64,000 bases of DNA from Allantophomopsis cytisporea (taxonomy: Eukaryota > Ascomycota > Leotiomycetes > Phacidiales > Phacidiaceae). The notes under the pieces were generated by a model. It was not told the origin of the DNA. It was given only the letters and a program-made list of their open reading frames with translations, and did not search any database. The DNA lies in assembly GCA_024752435.1 (NCBI GenBank), contig CP103031.1, positions 618,501-682,500 on the forward strand, written 5' to 3'. Positions 1 to 12,728 of the stretch are shown one piece after another (positions within the stretch are counted from its first letter, which is position 1; each line of letters opens with the position of its first letter). Both the position numbers and the translations under genes were made by a program.

Positions 1-8
1 GCACATAC

Positions 9-1185
9 CTTGCCACACGCAATACTGATATCCATGTAGTTAGGGTCCTTTGGCGTGTTTTTCTTATGAATTCTGCGGGCATATCTCTTGAATGTATCAC
101 AGACGACTCTAAGGTTCTGCGTAGACTCAATCATAAGCTGACAGGCATCTCCCTTTGTGATCTTGATGTTCTTTTCGAAGACCAGAGGGTTGCGGAAGAC
201 CAGCTCCAGAGTCGCAATGGCCATGGTCTGAGGAATAGCGCAGAAGTTGAAGACGCTCTGATCTTTGAGACCTGCAAGATAGAATAGACAGTCCTCGGCG
301 TGTCTCAAGGAGTTGAGCACCATTTCGGAACTGCACGCAAGCGCCTTGTCGATATTCTTTGGGTCGAAGAGCTCATCGAACTCGGTGACATGCTTGGACC
401 AGATTTCTCTTGGCCAGAAGCGTCGCTTGTCGTCGTAGTCCTCGCGAATATCTCGAATGATGTTTGTCTTCTGCAAAAACTGGCCCATGGACTCCTGTAA
501 CTCTGGGCGCTGGAGCAACGCTGGATTGGCCAAACCACTCTCCACGAACAGTCCTGTTAAACCCTCTCCAACCAAGCCGGCAACGTAGTGGCAGTATAAC
601 TCATAGTCCTTGACAGTGTTGACACCAACCAGGTTGTGCTCGGCGTTGTTGGCATAGTCGGCCATACCATTTCCCATCTTCACAGTAATATCCTTAATGA
701 TGGCCTTGTATGCCGGCTTGATCTTCTTGAACTCGATAATGATCTGATCGAACTGGACCAAAAGATGGCGGTCCTTCTCATTTGGTCCGTTTCCATCAAA
801 TGTCCAGCCATCCTGCTCAAGGTAGTCTTGGAAATTTCGCAGCATAGGCTCCTTCGTTTCCAACGGTATGGTCATATCATCCTCCACTGTATCGAGACCG
901 CGCAGAATCAGGTAGAAGAGGGCGACAGGGACGAGTAGCTCTGGGGTCAGCTCCTGAATGACCATGCTAAAGCTGCGGCTCGTCTTCTCGAGAAGAGTAA
1001 AGCATGTTTTCAATTCTGGACTTTCGGTCTTAGGATCGCGAGTGTGGACCGGGTCGTGCCAAAGCTTCCTAAACCCTATGTCAGATTGCAGACGAGCGCA
1101 TGCAAGGGCCTAATTACCATTGTAGAATTGATCTGAGCTGATTGGGATGAACCGCAAAATATAAGGCCTTAGTAACGATGCCCAT
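9..1185 (-). CDS. ERG9: Squalene synthase (farnesyl-diphosphate farnesyltransferase), 3' part outside window
   Basis: Condenses two farnesyl diphosphates to squalene, the first committed step of ergosterol synthesis, at the ER membrane. Exon 1 is 1118-1185 (starting MGIVTKALYF), then a 49-nt intron (1069-1117), then exon 2 at 9-1068. The next intron donor (GTATGT on the minus strand) lies at the window edge, so the C-terminal part and membrane anchor are missing; 376 codons are present. Family hallmarks seen: LEKTSRSFS near residue 50, the first Asp-rich motif as DTVEDD near residue 80, YCHYVAGLVGEGLTGLF, and the second Asp-rich region NIIRDIREDYDD. The start is chosen because it gives the usual short fungal N-terminus and an in-phase splice. 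A CT/GA tract lies just upstream of the start codon. Very sure of identity. Confidence 0.95.
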
Positions 1186-2718
1186 GATGAAGGAGGGTAG
1201 TGCGTAGGATGGTGGAATTGGGTGGGAGCAGCTCTCTCTCTCTCTCTCTTCTCTTCTCTTCTCTTCTCTTCTCTAGGGAGGTGAGAAAGAAATTCGATGA
1301 TGTCGAGTTTGATGCACGTAGGGTTCGGGAGAATGGGGCCGATAAGTTGATGCAGGACGACTCGGAGGTCAATTGGCGATTTGTTATGTTTGGTGCGCGT
1401 TTGTGAGATGTTTTTGGCCAGGATGGGGTCCCGACCCCGTATTTTGCGAGAAAGCTTCCACCAGTTAATGGTGCGCGGTTGAGTCGCAGGGGTATAGTTT
1501 TGGTGGTTGGTTTGTTGGTAGTGAGCTAGAACGGGTGAGAGAATTAAGGTGGGGGGGAGTTGAGCGGGAGAATCATATGTACATACCTAGGTAGTAGTAC
1601 GTACATAGATAGTATAGTAGATATTTCTTTGAGAGTTGAGAGATGAAAATCCGAAACAACAGAGCATCAAGAGCATCAAAAGCGTCAAAAACATCAAAAA
1701 CATCAGAGAGCATCAGAGAAGTCACAGCACATAGCCAGCATTGAATTGAGATGCAGCCAGCATTGAGGCGTCGGAGAATAAAGAATGATAATGACGGATC
1801 AACTGGAATGGATGATAATTATATTCTATTATTACTACGTCCTCGAGACACTAAGGCGTCGTTGAGATGAGCTGACAACCAAAATACACTCACTACGACA
1901 CTCACTCATTACGCTACTTTGGTGAACAGTACGTACTACTCAAGCAAGTATACATAATCAAATAAGAAGGATCAATTATGTATTTATACGAAATCATTCA
2001 TTCTTGACTGTTCGTCTATCTCACTTCAACCCTTTCCTCTGCTCCCAGAACCTCACATTGAAAACTGACCTTTGCTTTTATCTTCCTAGATAGAGCGCTC
2101 CTTGCATGATCGACGGTATCGAGAATGTATATTGCAGAAACACCATAGAAACATCAAAAGACATCATCAACGCGACGATGACTTGATATGATATGATATG
2201 ATTTGATATGATTGATTCGATTCGATTTGATTTGATCTGCTCTGCTCTGCAGCACGACAAGGTCCGACACCTTCCTTCATGAGGTATCGAAGCCGCGCAA
2301 AGAGACCGCAAACAGGTAAAGGGGGTGCGTGCTGGCACCAATTACTACTAGGCGCTGGTGTATGTCACTGGGCCCGTATTGATGAACGACCAAGCACCGA
2401 AGCTGAGAAGAGCAGTCAGCACCACACCACACTCCTTGCAGCGTGCCAAACAATGAATGGCTTACCTCTTATTAAAACAACAGATGTCCCTTGAGCCTCT
2501 GACGTTCCGCGCTCTCTCAAGATAAAACGGGCGTCGAGGAACCCCGTGTCTGTCCCGTTCGGTATATAATGGCGTATCGCTCTCGATTCTAGCTGGGAGA
2601 TGAGGATCTCACTCTCTATCCTCTCACTTTGACTTCAGAGCTCAAAGCACCAGTCTCGATCTTTTAACCCGCCGAGATCACCCTAGTTCAGCCACGCACG
2701 ATCAGTCCCTGGCCCATC
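1186..2718. other. Intergenic region between ERG9 and the transporter gene
   Basis: This divergent promoter region of about 1.5 kb holds no convincing gene. It contains the CT/CTCTT tract listed separately, an AGCATCAAAAGC-like run near 1660-1710, TGATATGATATG repeats near 2185-2240 and TAGGTA/GTACGTA motifs near 1585-1615. The short reading frames here are low-complexity and unconvincing. Confidence 0.6.
1232..1275. repeat. CT dinucleotide / CTCTT pentanucleotide microsatellite
   Basis: An uninterrupted (CT)n run passes into (CTCTT)n, ending near CTAGG. On the ERG9 sense strand it is a pure GA-type purine tract about 50-90 nt upstream of the start codon. It may act as a promoter tract, but that is inference. 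Confidence 0.9.
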
Positions 2719-4000
2719 ATGGGCGCTCCAAAGGACTTGGAAAGCAATGAGGACCATATGAGCAGCGACAAGCTGCTGAAGGGTGGCATGAAGATAGATG
2801 ACATCCAGCCAGTACGGAGTTGCCGGGCACAGCTTACAGATGCCGCATGTATTGCTCTGAATATCTTCAGCACCGTGCTACTGGTGTTCTTAAACAAATG
2901 GTGGGCAAATATCATTTCACACGTCCTACGTATAATTGCATTTCTATCATGCGCATTATCATTATGCGCGGAGCAGTGGGGTGCAAGACAACATAGCGAG
3001 GAGTTTGAGAAATGAGAATTGACTTCAAACCAGGATCTTCCGCGACCCCCAATTGAAGCAAATGCAAATATCATTTGCAATGTGGCACTTCACATGCACC
3101 ACCATAGTCCTCTATCTCGCAAGCCAACGGCCCTTCAGCCTCTTCGTACCCGTACGCCTTCCGATACTGAAGATGCTACCGCTATGTACTTTCTTCGCCG
3201 GCTTCCTCATCCTCGGAAACCTAAGTCTGGCCTTCAACTCAATAGGATTCTACCAGTAAGCCGACCTTACCCCCCCCCCCCGAATATATATCCCGCATCA
3301 GATGATACTAAGAACGCCCCAGACTAGCAAAAATCATGACCACGCCCTGCGTAGCCCTCCTTCAATATCTCCTCTTCCAAAAATCCGTCTCAGCGCAGAC
3401 AATAGCCGCCTTAGCAGCGGTGTGCATAGGAGTAGCGCTGACGAATTCCGGGGCGGCGGACCTGACGACGTTGGGAGTTTCGATCGCCGTGGCGGCATTC
3501 ACGGTGACTGCCTTCTACCAAGTATGGATAGGCAAGAAGATGAAAGATTTCGGGGTCAGCAGTCCGCAGCTGCTGCTCAACCAGGCGCCCATTTCCGTCG
3601 TCATGCTGGCATTCCTGGTGCCGTTCTTCGACACGGTTGCCGATCCCGCCAAGATTCCACTCGATACGCTGGTGGCTTTGTTTCTTTCGGGCCTGGCTGC
3701 TGCTTGCTTGGTAGGTGGTTATCCCCCCCTTTTTGAACCGAGACTGATGGTATAAGAATCTCTCGCAATTTCTCATTATTGGCAGGATGTCGGCCCTGAC
3801 GTTCAATGTTGCTTCTAAGTATGTATATATGCAGTCTAGGTTTTGTGAGTTGATACTGATGACTTTGTAGTTGCAAGACGATCATCATTCTTACCTATGG
3901 TTGGGTCAGCGAAGGGCGAAATTTGACAATGCAGGACTCATTGGGTATCATATTAGCTTTGGGAGGAGCCACAGTTTACAGCCAGCTTTCTCAGCGATAA
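2719..4000 (+). CDS. SLC35E3-like sugar-phosphate/nucleotide-sugar transporter (DMT superfamily)
   Basis: A multi-pass membrane protein of the triose-phosphate transporter/EamA-like family, probably a Golgi or ER antiporter; the substrate cannot be told from sequence. I assemble five exons: 2719-2900, 3034-3255, 3323-3710, 3757-3818 and 3871-4000, giving 327 residues with every junction in phase. Family patterns: FLNKWIF near residue 60, ISFAMWHFTCT, FNSIGFYQLAKIMTTPC spanning intron 2, FYQVWIGKK, LLLNQAPISVVML, and a C-terminal GIILALGGATVYS. The order matches human SLC35E3, although the C-terminal tail is short. It is convergent with COG4 with about 160 nt between stop codons. Fairly sure of the family; not of the substrate. 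Confidence 0.88.
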
Positions 4001-4162
4001 TGCAACAGCGATTGTACGATAGACTGTCAACGTCAATTCTAGCACATTAATCCATATTGATTTTATGATATTTATGAAAAAATAGGACTCATAAAAAACT
4101 GTTGAGAAAGCAGGGCTTCATACCAGAAAAAGGTTAAATGCAAATGCAAAGACTCATAACTG

Positions 4163-6628
4163 CTACAAATTAACAATGCCCCTGGCCCTCGTCCTCTCTT
4201 CTTCGCTGAGTACCCAATTGACACCATTGGCATCCGCATCCAGCATGATCTCATCCCACTCATCATCCTCCATATTAACAATCATAAGCATCTGATTGAC
4301 CCTCGCAAACAACTCACGAATGCCGTATTTACCACCCTTGGCCACACTACCCACAATGCCCGAGAAATCCCTCTCCATCCTAGTAGCCCCAAAGGCATTT
4401 GTGCGGCCGCTGAAATGCCAGATTCGTTTCTCCAGCACGTGCGCGAGGTATTTAGCCGTCTGCTCGAGGAGCATGGCGAATATTTTGGCGGACATCAGGC
4501 GCGAAATGGGTCTCATGAGGGCGTCCCAGGAATTGGTGAAGCGGCGGCTGACCATCTCCATGGCTTCATCCTCTTCCGTGTCGTTTTGACGCGCGATGTC
4601 GGCGAGGTCTTCTTCCGACATGGCGTAGTCGACGTCGCGGAAGGTGTCGCTGAGAACGGGGCGGAGTCGAGGCTTGACTACTTGGTTGAACATGACGTGT
4701 ACCCCGTCACCAATGAGCTCGGAGGTTTTGGAGGTGAAAGAGGCGTTGAGGTTATGGAAGGCATTTTGCACGAATACTGCATCGTGATCGAAGGGAAAGG
4801 TGTCTTTCAGAGTATGAGCAGGCGCATCATTCTGTGTGGCTTCCGCTGGTGCGATGAGCTGTTCGACGATGCGGGTAATGTAATCGTTGGATATATCCAA
4901 GCTGTTTATCAGGACAATGAAGTCGATGATCTTGGATTCAGGTGGAAAGCCACCTTGGATGGCTGGCTTTGGATACGCCTCATCACGCATCTTGCGTTGA
5001 ATCATACCAATAAAATCGGACCCTAGAACACGAGCCACTGTAGGTACGACGGAAGCAATAACATCGCGTTGCGAGGTCGATATGGATCTCTGTAATACAG
5101 TATTGACAATGTACATAACATCATCAACCGCAGAAATGATGAACGGGGGTGAAGATTCAAGTGGTTTTGTCGGGTTCAGGGTCAATCCGGTAGGAAACTC
5201 GTCTAATTGGAATGCTTTCTCTACTGATCGCCGGAAGAAAAACGTGGTCATGATATTGAAAGGAGAGGTCAGTCTAGATGAAACTTTGCGACTCAATTGA
5301 GACTTGGTGAGAAACTCTGGAGCCGTGAGAGGTGTATCAAGGGGAGCATCGACGTCCTGATCTTGTCAGCTGAATGAAAGACACTTGTCACTAGTGTAAC
5401 GCACCTTGCATTTTCCTGCTAGGAATCGTGAATATAACGACCATCTTCCTAGCATGATTGCTGTCTCACTAAGGAGGCCATCGATCTCTTTCATGTCAAC
5501 ACCTTCATCCTCACTCGCACGGCCATTTGCAGAGCCATTGACAGCCGGCGAACTTGTTCTAGAGATACCCGATTGACCTCTTTGAGCAGGCAGGAAACTC
5601 TGTACCAGAAATGAGAAGGGGTAACTTTTCACATCTGTTAACCTCCTGTCCACATCTCGCTCGTCGCCCCACGTATCAAGTACAATGCCACCTTGTACAT
5701 CCGCCTCCATCTGTAACCTCTCAATGACCTTGACCATCTTCCCAGAACCATAATGCCGTTCTACAAGTCCCCCATGGCCTTCCACGATCTGCGCAATATG
5801 TTCGAATAACTTCGTCAATGCATTGGCGTAGAAGAAGCCCTCGTTGCGCGCCGCGCCAGCAGTACCCTCCTTGAGATTTGCTCTCGCACGCGCAGCCACA
5901 CCCTGACAGACATATTTCCCATAGACGTCCAGCCCAACATCCGTCCGCCCGATCAGCGGGAACAGCTTAAAGAAACGTGTAACTCTCGCACCATCGCCCT
6001 CGGCCGTGGCTTTTTCGAATTCTCGCAGGAACAAACCACAGAGGCTCTCCTTCGCATTTTCTAGCGTCGTCCCAGGGGCATCGGGGACTTCGACGCTGGG
6101 CACAATCCTGCTGGCGAACAAGCCCTCGACAATAGTATCGGGGATCTTCGAAGCGCGCGCGATGTAGCCCGCTGCCGTCTCCCAGTCCTGCGGCGCGCCC
6201 ATGGACCCCACGACGCCCTGTACGCAGGCCTTCAGCTCGGCGACCTGCTCGACGACCCCCAATGTCTCCTCGATCCTCTTCTTCTCGAGGTCCAATTGCT
6301 TCACCTTGCCCGAGAGCGAATGGGCCGTGCTGGCGGCCGAATCGAGCATGCCATGGCTGACGGAGCGGGTATTGACGGCTTGGGTTCCCAGATGAGCGCG
6401 GAGGAGGTCCAGGCGTCCGAGTTCGCGGGAGAGGTCGGCTTGCGAGGAAATGAGGTCTTGGAGTCGAGATGTTATGCTGGATTCGCGCGTGTGGAGGGAG
6501 GCAAGGGTTGCGCGGATCTCTGCTACCGAGGAAGCTTCGTAGACGCTCGCGACGTCCGTGGGAGAGGGCTCATGGGTGGCATGATTGGGGGCAGAGCTTG
6601 TGCCATTCATCAGGCCGTTAGGAGGCAT
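4163..6628 (-). CDS. COG4: Conserved oligomeric Golgi complex subunit 4
   Basis: A subunit of lobe A of the COG tethering complex, which acts in retrograde vesicle traffic within the Golgi. Two exons, 5405-6628 and 4163-5356, are joined across a 48-nt intron in phase 0, giving 805 residues, close to the usual length of about 780. The N-terminal third is helical and coiled-coil (SITSRLQDLISSQADLSREL and onward), followed by the COG4 core with RFFKLFPLIGR and YGKYVCQGVAARARANL. The C-terminal exon carries FFFRRSVEKAFQLDE and VNTVLQRS. Start at MPPNGLMNG: first methionine of a long open frame, with no upstream coding signal. Identity rests on overall pattern. Confidence 0.88.
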
Positions 6629-6884
6629 CGGGGTAGGTTGAATTGCTACGGAGCTTTACTGTGTTTAGGTGGCATGTACTATGAGAGCTGCTGTACTCAA
6701 TAATAGTAAGCGAAGAGGCTGAGGAGCAGCCTTGCTGAGGTATGTACCTCGTCTCCAGAAAGAACCTAAGGTACCTTATCGTAAAATCTATCATTTTGCT
6801 CTTCAGTGGCTTCTGTGATCATATATACTATCTATTGCTTATTCATGAATACAAGTTGTACGTTAGTCTATCTATACAATGGGC

Positions 6885-9800
6885 TCAGACGATTTGGCTA
6901 TATCCACTACCGATCCCCCTTCGACTTCTCCCTTTATACCACTTGCGCGCCTCGTCCACGAAGAATACAGTACTTGTTAGGAGAACCAAACCGAAAAGAT
7001 CGGCTAAGCTCAAGGCTTCTGTCTGGAAGACATCCTGAAGCCATGGGAAGTATATGACCAGTAATTGACCGCCGATGCTCAATGACACTGCCCAATTGAA
7101 TGCCGTATTCGAAAAGACTCCAACCTCGCCTCGGAGAATGGACTTTGATTCAGATCGACAGCTCAAGGCATTGAACATATCAAATAGAACGAAACATGTA
7201 AATGTCATGGTTGTATCCCTTTTGCTAATCGCACCATCGGCTAACATCTCGTGATAGTAAATGCCCATAGTACCTAGCATAATAACCGTAGCAGAAATGA
7301 GCACTCGTTGGATCAAAGCCATGGTAAGAACCGGAGCCTCGCGTTTCCGAGGTGGTCTCGTCATAACATCCGGATCGACTGGTTCGACGCCGAGGGATTG
7401 AGCTGGTGGCCCATCCATAATAATATCTGCGATTGAAATAAGTTAACTATCATCAAATACACGTGTCAGCTAAGCTTACTGATCCATAAGATCTGCATCG
7501 CGTTCAGGGGAGTTTTGAACCCGAAACACGTGCAGAAGAACACAAGACTGAGTGCAGCCGCGCTCGTGCTCAACTGAAATGTAAGGAAATTCTGAATGTT
7601 GTTGAAGATGCCCTTGCCTTCCTCAATCGCCTGGAGGATCGTGGAGAAATCATCATCAGTCAAGATCATGTCTGCAGCCTCCTTGGCAACATCTGTACCT
7701 TGTCGACCCATAGAGATACCGATATCGGCCTTCTTGAGCGCTGGTGCATCGTTTACACCATCACCAGTCATGGCCACGATATCGCCTCGTGACTGGAAGG
7801 CTCTGATGATTTTGAGCTTGTGATCAGGGCTGGTCCTGGCGAAGATTGAGGTATTCTGAACTGCCATTGCCAATTCGCCGTCGGTCATTTCTTCAATCTC
7901 GTCTCCAGAGAGAACCGGCTTGACAGCATTAGACCCCTCAAGATGTGGACGACTTGGCGGCACATACATGCCAAGCTTGTTGGCAATTGCGACTGCGGTA
8001 GTTTCCGCATCACCCGTAATCATAATCACTTTTACGCCTCCTCTCATCAGTCGCCGGATCGAGCGAGTGACTCCAGGTCTCGGTGGATCACTCATGCCGA
8101 CAAGGCCAGCAAAGGTAAGGCCTCTATAGACATCGTCATCGTGTGTGCCCGAAGTAGCGATAGATGCATTACCAGCGGGAGTGCTGCTCCTGCTCGCGGA
8201 AGAGCCAATGGCTGTACGGGAACGAGATGTCCTGGCCGCTGGACCACTGGCGAAGCCAAGCACGCGCAGACCTTCAGCAGCGAGCTTCTCCGAAGCCGCG
8301 AGTGCTTCTTTTCTTTTGGTATCGTCGAGAGGGGCTTCCTTCCCGTCGAGAGTCAAGTAAGTATCGCACTTCTGCAAAACACGATCGATGGCACCCTTGA
8401 CGTATGCCATTTCTTTGTCAGAGTGGGGGCCCGAGAGGCCGTCCTTTCCACCTTCGCTGCCGATGGTGACACCCATCCACTTTCGCTCGGAGCTGAAGGT
8501 TATCTCCCCAATGCGTGATCCAAGACCATCCCGTGCATCGTGTTCCTTAAATCTGTCCAGTAAATCCATCATGGCTACATCAGTAGGCTGTCCCACCCAC
8601 CGGCTACGAACGACTCCATCAGACGACTCGTGTCCGCCGGTCGAAGTCAAAATCGCGTGAGAAGAAGCCGACGGGGCATCATTGGCATGAAGGCTGGAGA
8701 GACGGGCGTTATTGGCAATGTTGCCGATGCGTAATATCCGATAAGTAACGACATCGGGCTTCGATTCTGTTGCTTCGTCGTCCGAATCCACGTCTATGGG
8801 CTTGTCTGCATCGAAGAACCACATCTTTGTAGTTGTCATATGGTTCATAGTCAGTGTACCTGTCAGATGTCAATATGATTCCAAGCACAAGCATACAGTC
8901 AGACCAACCAGTTTTGTCACTACAAACCACATTCACCGACCCCAAAGTCTCCACACTTGGCATTTTGCGAACAATTGCGTTGTGTCGTGCCATTCTATGC
9001 ACCCCAAGAGCGAGGGTGACGGTCACAATAATTGGCAGGCCTTCCGGAATAGCCGCAACGGCCAGTGAAATCGAGATGGTGAAGATGTCCATGAATCCTT
9101 TTCCTTGGAACCAAGATACAAGTGCGATGACTGCGATGATTACGAATGAAGCTTTGCTCAATTGGCCACCAAGGGTATCCATTGATAATTGGAGAGGTGT
9201 TCGAGGACTCTCGGTTTCTGTGACACTTGCCGCAATGGTTCCGAAATTCGTGTTTCCAGCGGTGGCATACACGATACCTTGCCCATGGCCCGATCGAACC
9301 AGAGTTCCCATGTACGCAATGTTGTTCTTGCCGCCCTTCTGAGATTTCGAGATGTAGGAGAGCTCGGGCGCTAAGCCATTGCGACTGCTCGATCGTGAAG
9401 TGGGCAGGGAGTCCCTGGACTTGGCATCAACTGTAATTTTCACCGGCTCATTCTCGCCCGTCAAGTTTGATTCATCAATGGTCAAGTCCACTGCTCTCGT
9501 CACTCTGATATCGGCGGGGATGCGGTCTCCGGTGGTGAAAAGAACTAGATCACCAACCACCAATTGAGTTGCCAAAACTTTACTTGATGCTTTTTCTGCA
9601 GCCGTCAAGGGGTCGATCCGGAAAGATTCTTCGGAGGGCTGTCCAGGTCCCTGATTTGGAGGCCATGTTGGGGTTTTTGGGTTATAAGAAGTCTGCTCGG
9701 CGCGTATCAGATGGGCATGATTTGGTACCAGATGATTCAGCGCTTCAATCGACTTCTCTGAGCGATATTCTTGTATAAATCCCACCAGCACAACGATCGT

Positions 9801-10270
9801 CACAGCCACTGCGATGCTGAGCGCATCATCTGTATTTCCAACAACAATCGAAAGGACGGCGGATGCGAGGAGAAGGAGAATCAAGGGGTCCTTGAATTGT
9901 CCAAGGAAGCGCATGTATAGGGGCTCGGGCGGTTCATGAGGCAATTCGTTTGGGCCCTGATCATGTAGTCGCGATAAGGCCTCGGCGGGGGTTAAACCAT
10001 GTGTGAGTGAAGTTTGTAATCGAGTGGCTGCTTCCTCTGGACTCATGCACGCATAATCCGTAGCAACGGACTGCGAAAGAATTAGCAGGGGTCTAGACGG
10101 TCCGCGAGGTGCGCTGCTCTGCTCACCTTTGATACTGACGAAGGCGAACGCACATGGCCTCGAGGCCTCGAGATTGGTGATTCGGGTTCGGTGTTTATAC
10201 TAGGGAGGTTGCTCATGGGCAGCAATGATTCCCCGGACGTCGTCGACGTCGAAATCGGTGGCCATGCCAT
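6885..10270 (-). CDS. PMR1: Golgi P-type Ca2+/Mn2+-ATPase (SPCA/PMR1 type)
   Basis: Pumps Ca2+ and Mn2+ into the Golgi, supplying glycosylation and secretion enzymes. Four exons, 10127-10270, 8909-10070, 7480-8859 and 6885-7426, give 1,075 residues; introns are 56, 49 and 53 nt. Seen: a cation-ATPase N-domain (EEAATRLQTSLTHGLT), the actuator TGEN, the PEGLP helix, the phosphorylation motif DKTGTLT split by the second intron (DKT-G|TLT), a KGA nucleotide-binding motif, the hinge TGDGVNDAPALKKADIG, and C-terminal membrane helices. The first exon supplies a short polar leader; MSNLPSINTEP inside it is an alternative start. A long GA tract lies upstream. It is tandem with COG4 on the same strand. 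Confidence 0.93.
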
Positions 10271-10670
10271 GATCTAGACAATGGGTTGACGATCGAGGTG
10301 CAAACGAGCAGCAGTGGCTTGCTGTCGTCTGTTAATTGTTCTATCGTCGAGGCATGCAACAGTGACTCGTTCTGCTCGGGGCAAGGTAGTTGACAGATGT
10401 AAATGTGGAGTCGCGGGTGTGATAGGCATATGAGCGCATCCAGACACACTTCAATAGCTGACCATCGTTATGCTGTTCGATTGATGTTGTGTGGTCTATC
10501 GGTTCGGATGCCCTCTTTCGCAAGTAAAGAAATTTGAGAGACCAAGAAATGCAGAGCAAGAAGAAGATGACGAGGAAGAAGAAGAAGAAGAAAAGAAGGA
10601 GAGCTATTCAAGGAGTGTATGTATGGGTGTGTGCGAATGGAGATATCTTGAAGGTTTGGTCTGGTCCTAG

Positions 10671-10671
<1 letters not shown>

Positions 10672-10709
<38 letters not shown>
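10672..10709. repeat. CT microsatellite upstream of PMR1
   Basis: A nearly pure (CT)n run of about 35-40 nt. Read on the PMR1 strand it is a GA tract about 400 nt upstream of the start codon, like the one upstream of ERG9. Confidence 0.9.
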
Positions 10710-10713
<4 letters not shown>

Positions 10714-11519
10714 TTTCGTGGGTCACTTGTTCTTTCCGCTGGCCTTCCCCGTAAAAGTTGTCGTCAGGTTCCTCGTACCTGCTAACCCCCCCAGTCTTCA
10801 ATCGTAGTACGTCGGTCTGAGCCTCCGCGCCCTGACTGCAGGTGGGAGCAAACGACACTGAAACTCAGAGCTAGGGCCTGGCGAGGTACTGGGTCTGTAC
10901 GCAATTGAGTGGATATTACGCGCATCTAAAGTTGGCTAACGATGCCTGCAATGGCCACTGAACATGTATGTATATGTATATTTATGGGATATGCGGAGGC
11001 AGATGAAGATGAACAATCTCAATCATGGAGCGAATGGAGAGGGGCAGCTGGAGATGTCGGGAGAGTGAGAGTGTCTCTTCGATCTGTTGTTGCTCTCCAG
11101 AATATCTTTACCTACCCCATGTAGATACCTGAACCTGTTTGGTCTCCGCTCGAATGCACACTGATTGTTGATAGCAACCGCACAAAGGGTTCCGGACGGG
11201 CCCCAATCTGGTGTTGTTCCACGCCGGGTTTGGCTTTCTCGAGCCTTCTTGAGCTTCTGGAAGCGGTGAATGCGCAGTACAGAGCAGACTGAGTTTGGTG
11301 GAAGAGATATCCTATGACGAACAAGGTTCTCGAGGATGTATGATTTTGTACCTCTTCGTCGATAGCTTTACTGGGCCAGCCACGTAGGATAGCTTACCGT
11401 CGATGCAGGTATGTATTGATCTTGTATGGGGGAGATTCTTTGGCCGTTGGCATTTGTCGCAAAGCTACCTACATTACCTATGCGTCTACTGTGTACTATG
11501 TACATATGTCAACACAGTG

Positions 11520-11590
11520 CTCCAGCGTACCTACTACTACCTTACTCTACCTACCTTTCTCTACTTACTCTACCTACCTACCTACCTACG
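11520..11590. repeat. CTAC/CCTA tetranucleotide-type repeat
   Basis: Imperfect tandem CTACCTA/CTACTTACT units, ending in four clean CCTA repeats. Related TAGGTA-type tracts recur in other intergenic regions of the window (1585-1615, 17808-17830, 39000-39045). Confidence 0.8.
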
Positions 11591-12542
11591 CAGTCCTGCG
11601 CAGTGTAGGGGATCTGTCCTGTGCTGTCAGCGAAGTGGGAAATAACACGGTAGACTGCTATTACTTGTGCGCAGACATCCAGTCCGTCGGTGATGGGTAG
11701 GGACATTACCTATGTAGGTATGGAGGTGGGTGTGCAGCAATCATGTAGGTGGTATATGGTGGTACGGTGGTACGGTGGTATGGTGGTATGGGAGTATGGT
11801 GGTAGGTGTGTGGGAGTGGGTGGTACTGTAGAGTGCGCAGTACATTGGTATTGGTCAGGTAGGAAGGATCAGGCACGGTGAGTACTTGCTACGGGAGAGG
11901 CATCAACACGCATCCGGGGGCCGATGTCAGCCGCAGATATCAGGCCACCACCTGCAAAAATCATCTAACCTCCCCCAAAGCCCAGCCACATCATTTTACC
12001 ACATGTCCACCACCACCACCACCACCACCATCCTACGTGCCTACCGACATACGTATAATTAACACTCACCCACTCGCCCATCCACCAAAACACTCCCCCC
12101 TCCCCGTCGCATCGAATCGTAGGCGCACTCTCGCACTCTCGCACTCTCACACTCTCACTCTCACTCTCCCATACACTCCCCCCCCCCCCCAGTCCACATC
12201 CTCTCTTGTCCACCGTACTCTACTCTCCATTCCACAACCCAAAACCCACTCACTCACTCACTACCACAACCACATCTACAATCCGCACCTCACCTCATTA
12301 CACTACACTACACAACACAACACAACACAACACTATCCGACTCCATCTCACACTTGCTTATCATCAACGTCGATGATCTACTCGACCCTCTTCAATTTCA
12401 TCGTCCTTGCCTGTGCATCTTAGCTCTGTTGCGACAAAAAAAAGAAAAGGGCATTTGTCAACATCGTCGCAGCTACTTCACCGCGACCTGCTACCCGAAA
12501 AAAACAAATCTCTCGCTCGCTCGCTCTTCGCTCTCGCTCTCG

Positions 12543-12548
12543 ACGCGT
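12543..12548. promoter_or_regulatory. MluI cell-cycle box (ACGCGT) upstream of RAD21
   Basis: A perfect ACGCGT palindrome 181 nt before the RAD21 start codon, with ACGCGA and ACGCGC near-matches shortly downstream. In yeasts this is the MBF (Mbp1/Swi6) site of G1/S genes, including cohesin genes. The function here is inferred from motif and gene context. Confidence 0.5.
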
Positions 12549-12728
12549 TGTAGCCTAAGCAGCTCCCCCGCGCGCTCGAAGGCTAACGCGACCTGACAAC
12601 CCCAACCAAAACGCGCTACCCGACAGAGCAACATTTCTTGGGACGACAGGAGTCTTGTATAGATAGTCCTGATCCTGGACGCGCCAACATTCGCTTCATA
12701 GCTTCCTCAGTGTGCATACCTCGCGGCC

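Larger units (their letters stand above)
10271..12728. other. Long low-complexity intergenic region between PMR1 and RAD21
   Basis: About 2.4 kb of divergent promoter without a supported gene. It holds an AAG tract (about 10560-10590), the CT tract below, CTACCTA repeats (11525-11590), GGTGGTATGG repeats (11745-11815), a CCA run (12005-12030), CTCTCAC and C-runs (12130-12192) and ACACAACACA (12300-12330). The long frame at 11878-12423 is made of these simple repeats. The last 500 nt probably form the RAD21 promoter and leader. Confidence 0.6.

Noticed and set aside
11878..12423. 181-codon plus-strand frame upstream of RAD21
   Set aside because: It is composed of simple repeats (CCA, CTC, CACTCA, CAACA) and reads as a low-complexity Pro/Ser/Thr/His string in a promoter region.
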